From an uncultured Tenacibaculum sp. (lineage in GTDB: Bacteria; Bacteroidota; Bacteroidia; Flavobacteriales; Flavobacteriaceae), in assembly GCF_947502995.1 (NCBI RefSeq), contig NZ_CANNBW010000001.1, positions 124,001 through 188,000 on the forward strand: a stretch of DNA of 64,000 bases, in the 5' to 3' direction. The notes under the pieces are model-generated. The model searched no databases, was not told the DNA's origin, and saw only the letters and a list, made by a program, of their open reading frames with translations. How positions within the stretch are numbered: the stretch's first letter is position 1; every line of letters begins with the position of its first letter. The translations under genes and the position numbers were made by a program. Of this stretch, positions 20,627 through 28,978 are shown in pieces.

Positions 20627-21321
20627 TATTTAAAACTGTATTTAAAAATCCAACTTAATATTTTTACGCCTGCTAATATAGTTCCTTTTATTGTACCAGA
20701 AACTTTAGATACACCAATTCTGTTTCTATATTTCACAGGAATTTCTACGTAAGAATATTTCCTTTTAATTGCCTTTAATTGCATTTCTACTGTCCAACCA
20801 TATGTTTTATCTTCCATATTAAGGGCTAAAAGTTTATCAAACTTTATTGCTCTAAAAGGTCCCAAGTCTGTGAACTTAGCATTAAAAAACACTTTCATTA
20901 AAAAAGTAGCTAACCAATTACCGAAAACTTGTTGTGGAGTCATGGCACCACTTTCACGTAGTCGTTTAACTCGAGAACCAATTACAAAATCAATATTTTT
21001 ATTAAGAATTGGGTTCACAATTTCAACAAGTTGTTCTGGGTAATCCGAATAATCGCCATCTAAAAACACAACGATATCAGTCTCTAGATTATTTGATGTG
21101 ATATAATTTATTCCTTTTAAACAAGCATAACCATATCCTTTTCTTTCTTCAGATAAAACTGTAGCGCCTGCTTTTTTTGCATTTTCAGGAGTGTTGTCTG
21201 TTGAATTATTATTTACAACAATTACTTCCTCTACAATATCAGGAATATCATGAATTACTTTAGGAATAGAATCTTGTTCGTTATATGCAGGTATAATTAC
21301 TCTAATTAATGACTGCTTCAT
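20626..21321 (-). CDS. Family 2 glycosyltransferase, dolichyl-phosphate mannose synthase-like
   Basis: The 231-residue protein is a soluble or peripherally bound GT2 enzyme. It opens with RVIIPAYNEQDSIPKVI, has the DGDYSDYPEQL metal-binding region near residues 89-99 and a conserved GSRVKRLRESGAM stretch. Enzymes of this type transfer a sugar from a nucleotide donor to polyprenyl phosphate. It could therefore supply the lipid-linked donor for the GT-C enzyme two genes downstream. It overlaps both neighbours by about one base, which implies translational coupling. Confidence 0.85.
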   Translation of the reverse strand: MKQSLIRVIIPAYNEQDSIPKVIHDIPDIVEEVIVVNNNSTDNTPENAKKAGATVLSEERKGYGYACLKGINYITSNNLETDIVVFLDGDYSDYPEQLVEIVNPILNKNIDFVIGSRVKRLRESGAMTPQQVFGNWLATFLMKVFFNAKFTDLGPFRAIKFDKLLALNMEDKTYGWTVEMQLKAIKRKYSYVEIPVKYRNRIGVSKVSGTIKGTILAGVKILSWIFKYSFK

Positions 21322-21797
21322 TACTTTAAATCATTAAGATTATTTTCTCTCTTGAAAGAAGAGAAATCCGTCCACTCTTTTACTTTTTTACCATTCACGA
21401 ATTTAGAAGCTTTAATTAATTTACTTTTTTGGTAAATTAAACAGTATCCATTTTTAATATCATTTTTTAATTGACATTTATGTTCTACAGTACCTTTATC
21501 ATCATAATAAAGCCACCATTTATTTTGCATACCATTTACATAATGTCCTTCTTTTAATTTAGAAGCATTATCGCGGTAAAAATACCAATATTTATCTTTT
21601 AAGCCCTTACTGTAATGTCCTTTTTCTTTGATTTCTCCATTAGGATGATAAAATTTCCAATAGGCATGTCTTAAGTTATCTTTCATCCAGCCTTCTTCTT
21701 TAATAGAACCGTCTGAATAATACTTTTTTTGATATACTTTTTGAGCAATTCCTAAGAAGCCAATCAATAAAAAGAATAATAAAAACTTATTTTTCAT
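21321..21797 (-). CDS. Secreted MORN-like repeat protein (YwqK-type)
   Basis: A 158-residue protein with a signal peptide (FLLFFLLIGFLGIAQ). The rest consists of about five repeats of the variant MORN type, for example YYSDGSIKEEGWMKD, YHPNGEIKEKGHY and YRDNASKLKEGHY. Such proteins are widespread in Bacteroidota and are often labelled toxin-antitoxin YwqK, with little support. The repeat forms a beta-hairpin ladder that may bind lipid, glycan or protein. It overlaps the iron-sulfur gene by 11 bases, so it is probably part of the same pathway; its role is unknown. Confidence 0.78.
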   Translation of the reverse strand: MKNKFLLFFLLIGFLGIAQKVYQKKYYSDGSIKEEGWMKDNLRHAYWKFYHPNGEIKEKGHYSKGLKDKYWYFYRDNASKLKEGHYVNGMQNKWWLYYDDKGTVEHKCQLKNDIKNGYCLIYQKSKLIKASKFVNGKKVKEWTDFSSFKRENNLNDLK

Positions 21798-23400
21798 TCA
21801 TTAATTTTATCAAATCTACATCATTACCTAACAATACTTGTGTTGGATTAATTCTTCCATCTTCTGGTCCGTTTTCTAATTTTAAAACTCCTCTAGGACA
21901 AACAGCTGAACACACACCACAACCAACACAACTAGAACGAACTATATTTTCCCCTTTTTGAGCATAAGACCTAACGTCTATTCCTTGTTCACAGTAGGTA
22001 GAACAATTACCACAAGAAATACACTGTCCACCGTTAGTTGTAATTCTGAAACGTGATTTGAAACGTTGTACTAATCCCATGTAAGCAGCTAAAGGACAAC
22101 CAAAACGACACCAAACACGGTTTCCTAAAATAGGATAGAATCCTGTTCCAATAACTCCAGAGAAAATAGAACCAATTAAGAATCCATATGAACTTTGTAC
22201 ATCGTATACAGAAAGACCAAAAGCTAATTCTTTCCAAGTTTCCATTTCTGCAAAATATGTGTACAATGTTAATGCTGTCATTACCGTAGCAAAAACTAAA
22301 ACTCCATGAATTAACCAACGTTCAACTTTCCATGAAAATAAAGACTTACTAGATAATTGTCTATATGGATCTCCTAAAGTTTCGGCTAAACCACCACAAC
22401 CACAAACCCATGAACAATACCATCTTTTTCCATAGAAATATACCATTACAGGAACAATCACTAAGGTTAAAATGATTCCCCATACTAACATGAAGATTCC
22501 TAAGTTCCCGTTCTCTATTAAACTATTAATATTCCAGTCGAAGAAGAACGTGTAATTTAAAGGCCAAGCATTTTTAAAATCAAACCAAGGTTTGTTAAAT
22601 GCAACTAAAATTTCGGGAATTAAGAAAGCAAATGCAATTTGGAAAAATAATACGACAGTAGTTCTTACGATTTGATAATTGTTATGTCTGTATTTGATAA
22701 ACATTCTGATGGCAAAAACCGTCATTACAGAACAATACATGAATCCATATAAAAACCATTGATCTGAAGCATTACCATTTAAAGCTTGCTTGATTGGATT
22801 TACAGATAAAATAGGGTTGATTAAGTAATTTGGGAAGAAATACAAAAGCATATAAAACCCTACGAAATATACGAAAGCTATCATTCCTAAAACACCTCTA
22901 TTGGTTGCAGAATGTTGGAAAATTCCATTGTTTTTTATTCCTGCAGGTCCTAGTAGCTTATAATCAGCTCCAAAGAATAATAACCCACCTAAAATGGCTA
23001 ATCCAAAGGTTAAAAAGAAAAATAATCCTTGGTTTTGAACAACCCATCCAGTTGCAGAAGACCTAACTAATGGATAAACAAAATCTTTATATGTTTTATT
23101 CCATTTTATCCAGATGATTTTATCCCAAGCGATTTCCTTTTGACTTTTATGATATTCGTTAGATTGTTTAGCGATATCAACAATTTTAGAAGACAATTGA
23201 GCAGCACTAAGTTCTTTACCAACAATTTCTTGTTTCGCTTTTTCAATAAAAACTTCACTTTTAACTTTCTGTGAAGCCCAAGTATTAAATGTTTCTTCAG
23301 AAACTTTATTAGTTCCTGTAAACATACTTGCTGTAAAAATAGCAAACCCAATAAGTGAGATTACTAAACCTATATTTTTAATTACTTTCATGGTATTCAT
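21787..23400 (-). CDS. Membrane-bound 4Fe-4S protein (NapH/NosR/CcoG-related)
   Basis: The 537-residue protein has about six to eight membrane helices and a WYCSWVCGCGG segment like those in NapH and NosR family electron-transfer proteins. At the C-terminus are two ferredoxin-type clusters: CISCGNCSTYC and CVGCGVCSAVC followed by PRG. Such proteins carry electrons between the quinone pool or a flavoprotein and a periplasmic acceptor. The FAD/NAD(P) oxidoreductase gene ends eight bases upstream and is the likely electron partner. The acceptor is not evident; the glycosyltransferases downstream do not need electrons. Confidence 0.85.
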   Translation of the reverse strand: MNTMKVIKNIGLVISLIGFAIFTASMFTGTNKVSEETFNTWASQKVKSEVFIEKAKQEIVGKELSAAQLSSKIVDIAKQSNEYHKSQKEIAWDKIIWIKWNKTYKDFVYPLVRSSATGWVVQNQGLFFFLTFGLAILGGLLFFGADYKLLGPAGIKNNGIFQHSATNRGVLGMIAFVYFVGFYMLLYFFPNYLINPILSVNPIKQALNGNASDQWFLYGFMYCSVMTVFAIRMFIKYRHNNYQIVRTTVVLFFQIAFAFLIPEILVAFNKPWFDFKNAWPLNYTFFFDWNINSLIENGNLGIFMLVWGIILTLVIVPVMVYFYGKRWYCSWVCGCGGLAETLGDPYRQLSSKSLFSWKVERWLIHGVLVFATVMTALTLYTYFAEMETWKELAFGLSVYDVQSSYGFLIGSIFSGVIGTGFYPILGNRVWCRFGCPLAAYMGLVQRFKSRFRITTNGGQCISCGNCSTYCEQGIDVRSYAQKGENIVRSSCVGCGVCSAVCPRGVLKLENGPEDGRINPTQVLLGNDVDLIKLMNEK

Positions 23401-23408
23401 TAATTTTT

Positions 23409-24752
23409 TTATGCCTTACTAAATATGCGTTTCCAACTTTTCTTTTTTACTTGAAGATTAGTACCGTTTTCTTTATTGAATTGCGATACAATTGCTTCTT
23501 CGTGTTGTTTAAAGAATTCAGGATCAAAATTGGCATCCTTAAAATGTTCTAAAACATGAGATACACTTTTTTTCTCGGTAAGCACTTTATCGAAAAATTC
23601 ATGTCTAAGTCGAATTCCGAAAGTATTAATACCAATAAACTCTTGGGTTTCCTTATCATAATTTAAATGAATGGCTTTTTTACCCGTCTCATCTTTCCAG
23701 AAAAAACGTGCTTCATTTTCTTTTGGTTTAGCCCAAACCCATCCATAAGTTTGATACTCTATATCAATGAATTTTGCTGAATTAAACCAATGTCCAGGTT
23801 TGTATTCAATTTTATTTCCACAGATAGTTTGCGCCACAGTTTCTCCCATCATTCTACCAGTATACCAAACAGCTTCTATTGGTCTTCTTTGTCCAATAGC
23901 TTCATGTTGCTCAGCACAATCACCAATAGCATAAATGTCTTTTTCACTAGTTTCTAAAAAGCGATTTACAAGTATTCCTCTATTTGTTTCAATAGAAGAC
24001 TCTTTTACAAAGTTGATGTTTGGGGAAACACCAGCAGTTAATCCAACAACATTACAAGCAATTTCTTCACCAGTTTCTGTAATAACGATAGACTTTACTT
24101 TACCGTTTTTGTCTGCTTTAATTTCTTTTAAGTTTACACCTAATCTTAAATCAATATGATTTTCTAAAATTTCTTTATTAATCATTTCAGATTCTTGTTC
24201 AGGTAGTACACCATTCCAAAAACTAGCCTCACGAACTAAAAAAGTTACAGGGATATTTCTACTATGTAACATTTCTGCAAGCTCAATACCAATAAGTCCA
24301 CCACCAACAATTACAGCACGTTTACACACTTTATTGTTCGGAGCATATTTTTCTAAACTTTCTAAATCTTGTTTATGATACATGCCCATAACGCCATCTA
24401 AATCTTGACCAGGCCAACCAAATTTATTTGGCTTAGAACCAGTAGCAAGAATTAATTTATCATAAGAAAAAGAGCTTCCATCTTGCAATAACAACTGTTT
24501 GTTTTCAGCATCGATTTTTTCTACTAAGGCTTTTTTTAATTCGATTCGGTTCTTTTTCCAAAACCAATCTTCGTAGGGTTTGGTGTTTTCGAATTTCATA
24601 TGCCCCATGTATATGTACATAAGTGCTGTTCTAGAGAAAAAATGTTCAGTTTCTGAAGAGATAATGGTAATTTTTTTATCCGAAAGCTTTCGAATATGTC
24701 TTGCGGCAGTAACGCCAGAAATACCATTACCGATAATAACGATGTGTTCCAT
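23409..24752 (-). CDS. FAD-dependent NAD(P)H oxidoreductase
   Basis: The 447-residue protein is a two-dinucleotide-fold flavoprotein: IIGNGISGVTAARHI near residue 6, a second fold with VIVGGGLIGIELAEML near residue 148, and the FAD-proximal YAIGDCAE near 275. It resembles the flavin part of nitrite reductase large subunits and rubredoxin or ferredoxin reductases. It lacks the redox CxxxxC of glutathione reductases. A C-terminal extension of about 120 residues has no clear assignment. As the first gene of the operon it probably feeds electrons to the adjacent membrane iron-sulfur protein. Confidence 0.85.
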   Translation of the reverse strand: MEHIVIIGNGISGVTAARHIRKLSDKKITIISSETEHFFSRTALMYIYMGHMKFENTKPYEDWFWKKNRIELKKALVEKIDAENKQLLLQDGSSFSYDKLILATGSKPNKFGWPGQDLDGVMGMYHKQDLESLEKYAPNNKVCKRAVIVGGGLIGIELAEMLHSRNIPVTFLVREASFWNGVLPEQESEMINKEILENHIDLRLGVNLKEIKADKNGKVKSIVITETGEEIACNVVGLTAGVSPNINFVKESSIETNRGILVNRFLETSEKDIYAIGDCAEQHEAIGQRRPIEAVWYTGRMMGETVAQTICGNKIEYKPGHWFNSAKFIDIEYQTYGWVWAKPKENEARFFWKDETGKKAIHLNYDKETQEFIGINTFGIRLRHEFFDKVLTEKKSVSHVLEHFKDANFDPEFFKQHEEAIVSQFNKENGTNLQVKKKSWKRIFSKA

Positions 24753-24908
24753 GTTTTTGAAAATTGCTATTGACTATGTCGATAGAAAAGATAATAATTT
24801 ACTTTTGTTCTAAATTTAGAATTGTTTTAAATAAGAAAAAGAGTTAGGGTTTTTATGTAATGCCATGTTTTTTTAAACGACTCAGTGTAAGATCAAAAAA
24901 AACTATTT

Positions 24909-25820
24909 ATGAAACGAATTTCAATTCTTTTAGCATTACTAACATTTAACTCTTTTGTGTTTTCTCAAGAAGAAAATCAGGAAGAAGAGAAAAATAACTT
25001 ACAAGTATTTACTCCATCTAAACTATTAAATAAAGGTCAGTGGGACATAAAATGGTTTAATGGTTTGTACACACAAACAAAACAGACAGGTGGTAATAAT
25101 GGAGATTCTAGGGATATTTTAAGAGAAAACTTTTTTACATCTACACTAGAAGTGTTCACAGGTATTTCAGAAAATAATAGAATCAACGTAGGTGCTATTA
25201 TAGAATATCGTTCAAATACTATTGGAGGAAGACAAGCACTTTCAGTTTTTAGTTTAAATGATAGTAGAGGAACAGAAAGAAAAGGGTTAACATCAATAGC
25301 TCCTTCTGTAAAAATTCAACCTTTTAAAAATGTAGGGAACTTCTCATTTCAATCTTCGTTACATATACCTACATTAGAAAATGAAACTGATGATGCTATT
25401 TTTGATTTTAATAATGATGGAAGTCCTGATGGAGTGTTTTTAGATCAAACAGCATGGTCGTTTCAAAATAGATTCTTTTACGATTACACATTTCCAAGCG
25501 GAAAGTGGCAATTATTTACAGAGTTAAATACTGAATATGGTTTTGGAGATGATAAGAGTTTTGCTAACAATACTTTTTTAATAGTTCCAGGAGCTTTTAT
25601 TAGTTATTTTCCAACTCAAAAAGCTACAGTTTTAGCTTTTGCTCAACATTCTGAGCGTTTTGGAGATTTTGAGCAAGACAATACTTCTTTAGGTTTTGGT
25701 GGTAAATATCAATTAACAGATGTAATAAACTTAGAAGTTTTATACAGTAACATAGTAAGAGGGTTTAATTTTCAAGGTTTAGGAGAAACATATAGTTTTG
25801 GGATAAGAGCTTTATTTTAA
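24909..25820 (+). CDS. Outer-membrane beta-barrel protein, unknown function
   Basis: A 303-residue protein with a signal peptide (ISILLALLTFNSFVFSQ) and alternating hydrophobic strands rich in aromatic residues, ending with a terminal Phe (IRALF) as expected for an outer-membrane barrel. It contains no recognisable catalytic motif. It is the first gene of a four-gene plus-strand cluster, divergent from the redox and glycosyltransferase operon. Its function could be a pore or transporter for the product of that operon, which is inference. Confidence 0.65.
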   Translation: MKRISILLALLTFNSFVFSQEENQEEEKNNLQVFTPSKLLNKGQWDIKWFNGLYTQTKQTGGNNGDSRDILRENFFTSTLEVFTGISENNRINVGAIIEYRSNTIGGRQALSVFSLNDSRGTERKGLTSIAPSVKIQPFKNVGNFSFQSSLHIPTLENETDDAIFDFNNDGSPDGVFLDQTAWSFQNRFFYDYTFPSGKWQLFTELNTEYGFGDDKSFANNTFLIVPGAFISYFPTQKATVLAFAQHSERFGDFEQDNTSLGFGGKYQLTDVINLEVLYSNIVRGFNFQGLGETYSFGIRALF

Positions 25821-25865
25821 AACTTGAATTTAGACAAAGTGTAATTTAATGGCTATTTTTAATGC

Positions 25866-26867
25866 ATGAAGATCAAGCAAATTTTTCTAGTATCATTTTT
25901 AGTACTATGTACTTCTTGCAATAGTCAGAAAGAAAAAATAAACGGATTAAGCTTTGTTGCTTCTTCGGAAGCAATAAGCGATAAACATACAACACCCGTA
26001 GTTAAGGCGTCAGCGAATTATGTTTCGTTGATGCCTTTTGGTTTTATAAAAGATTTAGCATCTCCAGAAGTTCGATATAATTCGTCTCGACAATGGTTTG
26101 GTGAAACCAAAAAAGGAGTAAAACAATATGCTGAAGAATTTAAAAAACTAGGAATAAAGTTTATGATTAAACCTCAGATTTGGGTTTGGAGAGGCGAATT
26201 TACCGGATATATAGAAATGAAAACTGAAGAGGAATGGAAAGTTTTAGAAAACTCTTATAGTGCTTTTATTTTAGATTATGCGAAAGCTGCTGAAGAAGTT
26301 AAAGCGGATATTCTTTGTATTGGTACTGAGTTAGAAAAGTTTGTAATGAACAGACCGAATTATTGGAATTCTTTAATTCAGAAAATAAAAAAAATATATT
26401 CAGGTAAATTAACCTATGCAGCAAATTGGGATGAGTTTAAAAGAGTTCCGTTTTGGAATCAATTAGATTTTATTGGTGTAGATGCCTATTTTCCTTTAAG
26501 TGAAGCTAAAACGCCTTCTGTTGAAGAGTTAGAGCAAGGTTGGAAACCTCATAAAACAACAATTAAAGAGTTGTATCAAAAATTTGATAAACCTATTTTA
26601 TTTACTGAATTCGGATATAGAAGTGTGAATTACACTGGTAAAGAACCTTGGAGTTCGAACAGAATTTCTGGAGAAGTAAATTTAAAAGCTCAAGAAAACG
26701 CTACGCAAGCAATTTATAATCAGTTTTGGAATGAAGATTGGTTTGCTGGCGGATTCTTATGGAAATGGTTTCATGATCACGAAAAAGTTGGAGGAGAAAA
26801 TAACAATCGATTTACACCTCAGAATAAACCAGCAGAAAAATTAATTCAGAAATTATATGCACAGTAA
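25866..26867 (+). CDS. Glycoside hydrolase family 113-like lipoprotein (beta-mannanase type)
   Basis: The 333-residue protein starts with a lipoprotein signal (IFLVSFLVLCTSC, probable lipidated Cys18). The rest is a TIM-barrel hydrolase of clan GH-A resembling GH113: the probable acid/base is Glu155 in GTELEKF and the probable nucleophile is Glu248 in FTEFGYRS. GH113 members characterised so far are mainly endo-beta-1,4-mannanases. It lies opposite an operon with a mannan-synthase-like GT2, a common arrangement in envelope polysaccharide systems where a hydrolase trims or releases the polymer. Its stop overlaps the next start by 11 bases. Confidence 0.83.
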   Translation: MKIKQIFLVSFLVLCTSCNSQKEKINGLSFVASSEAISDKHTTPVVKASANYVSLMPFGFIKDLASPEVRYNSSRQWFGETKKGVKQYAEEFKKLGIKFMIKPQIWVWRGEFTGYIEMKTEEEWKVLENSYSAFILDYAKAAEEVKADILCIGTELEKFVMNRPNYWNSLIQKIKKIYSGKLTYAANWDEFKRVPFWNQLDFIGVDAYFPLSEAKTPSVEELEQGWKPHKTTIKELYQKFDKPILFTEFGYRSVNYTGKEPWSSNRISGEVNLKAQENATQAIYNQFWNEDWFAGGFLWKWFHDHEKVGGENNNRFTPQNKPAEKLIQKLYAQ

Positions 26868-27594
26868 GTGGATACTTATTGTTTTAATACTATTTTTTTC
26901 ATGTAGTAAAGATGAAAAATCAACCAATTTATCTAACACTATTTTAAGTGATTTTTTACAGAGTCATTCAGATAAAGTTTTAGATGAAGTTATTGCGTGT
27001 GCAGGAAGTGGTAACAATGAAGACGCAGTTTTGGTATATTATTTTCCTGAAGAAGGAAGTTTTGATTTTAAATATTACGAAACTGAGAATGCAAATGTAA
27101 ATCCTGATGATTTTTCTAATTATAAACTTAAAAGTTTACCTACTAAAGGTGTTTTTGGAAATAAACTTTCAGTTTTTATAAGAAATGAATTACAAGATGC
27201 TTGGGGGGTTGTTACATACCAAACCGAAGGTAAAATTCATAAATCGAATCCTATACGAATAAAGCATACACAACAAGCAACAGTATATAATTCTGATGTT
27301 ACAATTGATACATCTGTTCGTTTATCACCAGAATTTCGTTGGAATGAAAGCGAATTACAAAATGATGCTATTTATTTTCAAGTCTTATTAGAGCAAAACA
27401 GCATCTTTGTATCAGGAACTTATACTTTTGATCGATTTTTCCGTTATTATGATACATCTAATGTAGTTTTAACGATAAATCCAACCACGCCTCCTAAATT
27501 AGAAATAGCAAATGATTACCAGTTTATTGTACTAGGTGTAAGTCTAGATAATTGGGTAAATAGTTATTCCTACAAAAATTTTACCGCAGAGTAA
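26857..27594 (+). CDS. Small lipoprotein of unknown function
   Basis: A 245-residue protein with a lipoprotein signal peptide (WILIVLILFFSC, probable lipidated Cys16). The rest is mostly beta strand and has no motif I recognise. It overlaps the GH113-like gene by 11 bases and is followed after two bases by the Omp85-like gene, so the three are surely cotranscribed. A role as an accessory lipoprotein of the same envelope system is inferred only from this context. Confidence 0.7.
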   Translation: MHSKWILIVLILFFSCSKDEKSTNLSNTILSDFLQSHSDKVLDEVIACAGSGNNEDAVLVYYFPEEGSFDFKYYETENANVNPDDFSNYKLKSLPTKGVFGNKLSVFIRNELQDAWGVVTYQTEGKIHKSNPIRIKHTQQATVYNSDVTIDTSVRLSPEFRWNESELQNDAIYFQVLLEQNSIFVSGTYTFDRFFRYYDTSNVVLTINPTTPPKLEIANDYQFIVLGVSLDNWVNSYSYKNFTAE

Positions 27595-27596
27595 TA

Positions 27597-28859
27597 ATGA
27601 AGAAATTAATAACCATATTGCTTTTAATACTTTATACATTTCCCGTGCTCTCTCAAGAAGATGGAATGATAGTTCGTTCAGTTACTTTTAAAGGAATGAA
27701 AAGAACGAAAGCATCTTTTTTGAAATCGATAACAGAGACAAAGAAAGGAGATGTATATAATACTAGAAAAGTTGAACAAGATATTACTATTTTAAAGCGA
27801 TTACCAGCTGTTGCACATGCCTATTTAAAGACAAATACCGAAGGTGGAAAATGTGATCTTGAGTTTCACATTCAAGAAAGCTCAACGATTTTACCAGAAT
27901 TAGCTTTTTGGACAACAACTAATAATAGATTTGCTTATAAATTAGGTGTTTATGAATATAATTTCTTAGGAAGAAATATCGCAGTTGGCGGATTTTATCA
28001 GAATAACGGACATGATACATATGCGTTTAATGTTAGAGCTCCTAATTTATTTTCAAAAAAGTTTGGATTAGGTTTCAGTCATCAGAACTGGAAAAGTGAA
28101 GAACCTTTATTTTTCGATAATCAGACAGCCAACTATTTGTACAACAATATTTCAACCGAATTATTAGGGTTGTATCAAATTAATTTTAATCATCATCTAA
28201 CTTTTGGAGTTAACTATTTTCAAGAAAAATATCAATATTTAAATGGAGCTACAAGTCCAGAAGTTCCTAGAGATTTAAAGGTTAATAAGATCTTGTATAA
28301 ACTTTTATATACTTATGAAGATCTAGAGTATTACTTCCATTACCTAAACGGATTTAAAAGTATTCTTTATTTACAATATGTAACTTCTCAAAATAATTTT
28401 CAAGATAAATTTTTAATAGCATGGAACGATTTTTTCTACTATGATAGAGTAGGAAAGAAAGGAAATTGGGCAAATCGTTTGCGTATCGGTTTTGCTTCTA
28501 ATAGCGATTCTCCTTTTGCTCCATTTGCCTTAGATAACAATATCAATTTAAGAGGTGTTGGTTTTATCGTAGATCGTGGAACAGCAAGTATAGTTTATAA
28601 CACAGAATACAGACATACACTTTATGACAAAAAATGGTTAACAATTCAGGGAAATGGATTTTTAGATGTAGGAACTTGGAGGCAACCGGGTGGAGAGATT
28701 TCAGATTTTTGGAAAACAGAGAATGTTAGAGCGTATTCAGGAATTGGTTTACGTTTTATCAATAAGAAAATTTACAACGCAGTTTTTCGAATTGACTACG
28801 GAATTAGCTTAACTGATAAAACTAATGGTATAGTCTTTGGAATTGGACAGTATTTTTAG
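27597..28859 (+). CDS. Omp85/BamA-like outer-membrane protein with a single POTRA domain
   Basis: The 420-residue protein has a signal peptide, a single POTRA-like domain (about 20-100, GMIVRSVTFKGMKRTKASFL at its start) and a C-terminal barrel of about 300 residues ending in FGIGQYF. An NLRGVG segment matches the conserved (V/L)RG barrel motif of the Omp85 family. With only one POTRA it is far shorter than BamA (five POTRA) and closer to small TamA- or TpsB-like proteins that translocate or insert particular substrates. It is the last gene of the GH113 cluster. Confidence 0.8.
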   Translation: MKKLITILLLILYTFPVLSQEDGMIVRSVTFKGMKRTKASFLKSITETKKGDVYNTRKVEQDITILKRLPAVAHAYLKTNTEGGKCDLEFHIQESSTILPELAFWTTTNNRFAYKLGVYEYNFLGRNIAVGGFYQNNGHDTYAFNVRAPNLFSKKFGLGFSHQNWKSEEPLFFDNQTANYLYNNISTELLGLYQINFNHHLTFGVNYFQEKYQYLNGATSPEVPRDLKVNKILYKLLYTYEDLEYYFHYLNGFKSILYLQYVTSQNNFQDKFLIAWNDFFYYDRVGKKGNWANRLRIGFASNSDSPFAPFALDNNINLRGVGFIVDRGTASIVYNTEYRHTLYDKKWLTIQGNGFLDVGTWRQPGGEISDFWKTENVRAYSGIGLRFINKKIYNAVFRIDYGISLTDKTNGIVFGIGQYF

Positions 28860-28907
28860 ACTTAAAACTTGAATTATTATCTAAGGTTATTTAAAAAACA
28901 TTTTGAG

Positions 28908-28915
28908 TAACTTTG
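28908..28915 (+). promoter_or_regulatory. Candidate -7 element and leader hairpin for the DUF3857 operon
   Basis: TAACTTTG at 28908-28915 fits the -7 consensus, although no good -33 TTG is present at the right distance. The predicted leader of about 55 bases contains an AT-rich inverted repeat (AGTATACA at 28929-28936 and TGTATACT at 28954-28961), just upstream of the GTG start at 28979. Confidence 0.4.
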
Positions 28916-28978
28916 TGCTTTATTAAAAAGTATACACAATTAATTATAATAGTTGTATACTAATAAAAATATGCAAAA

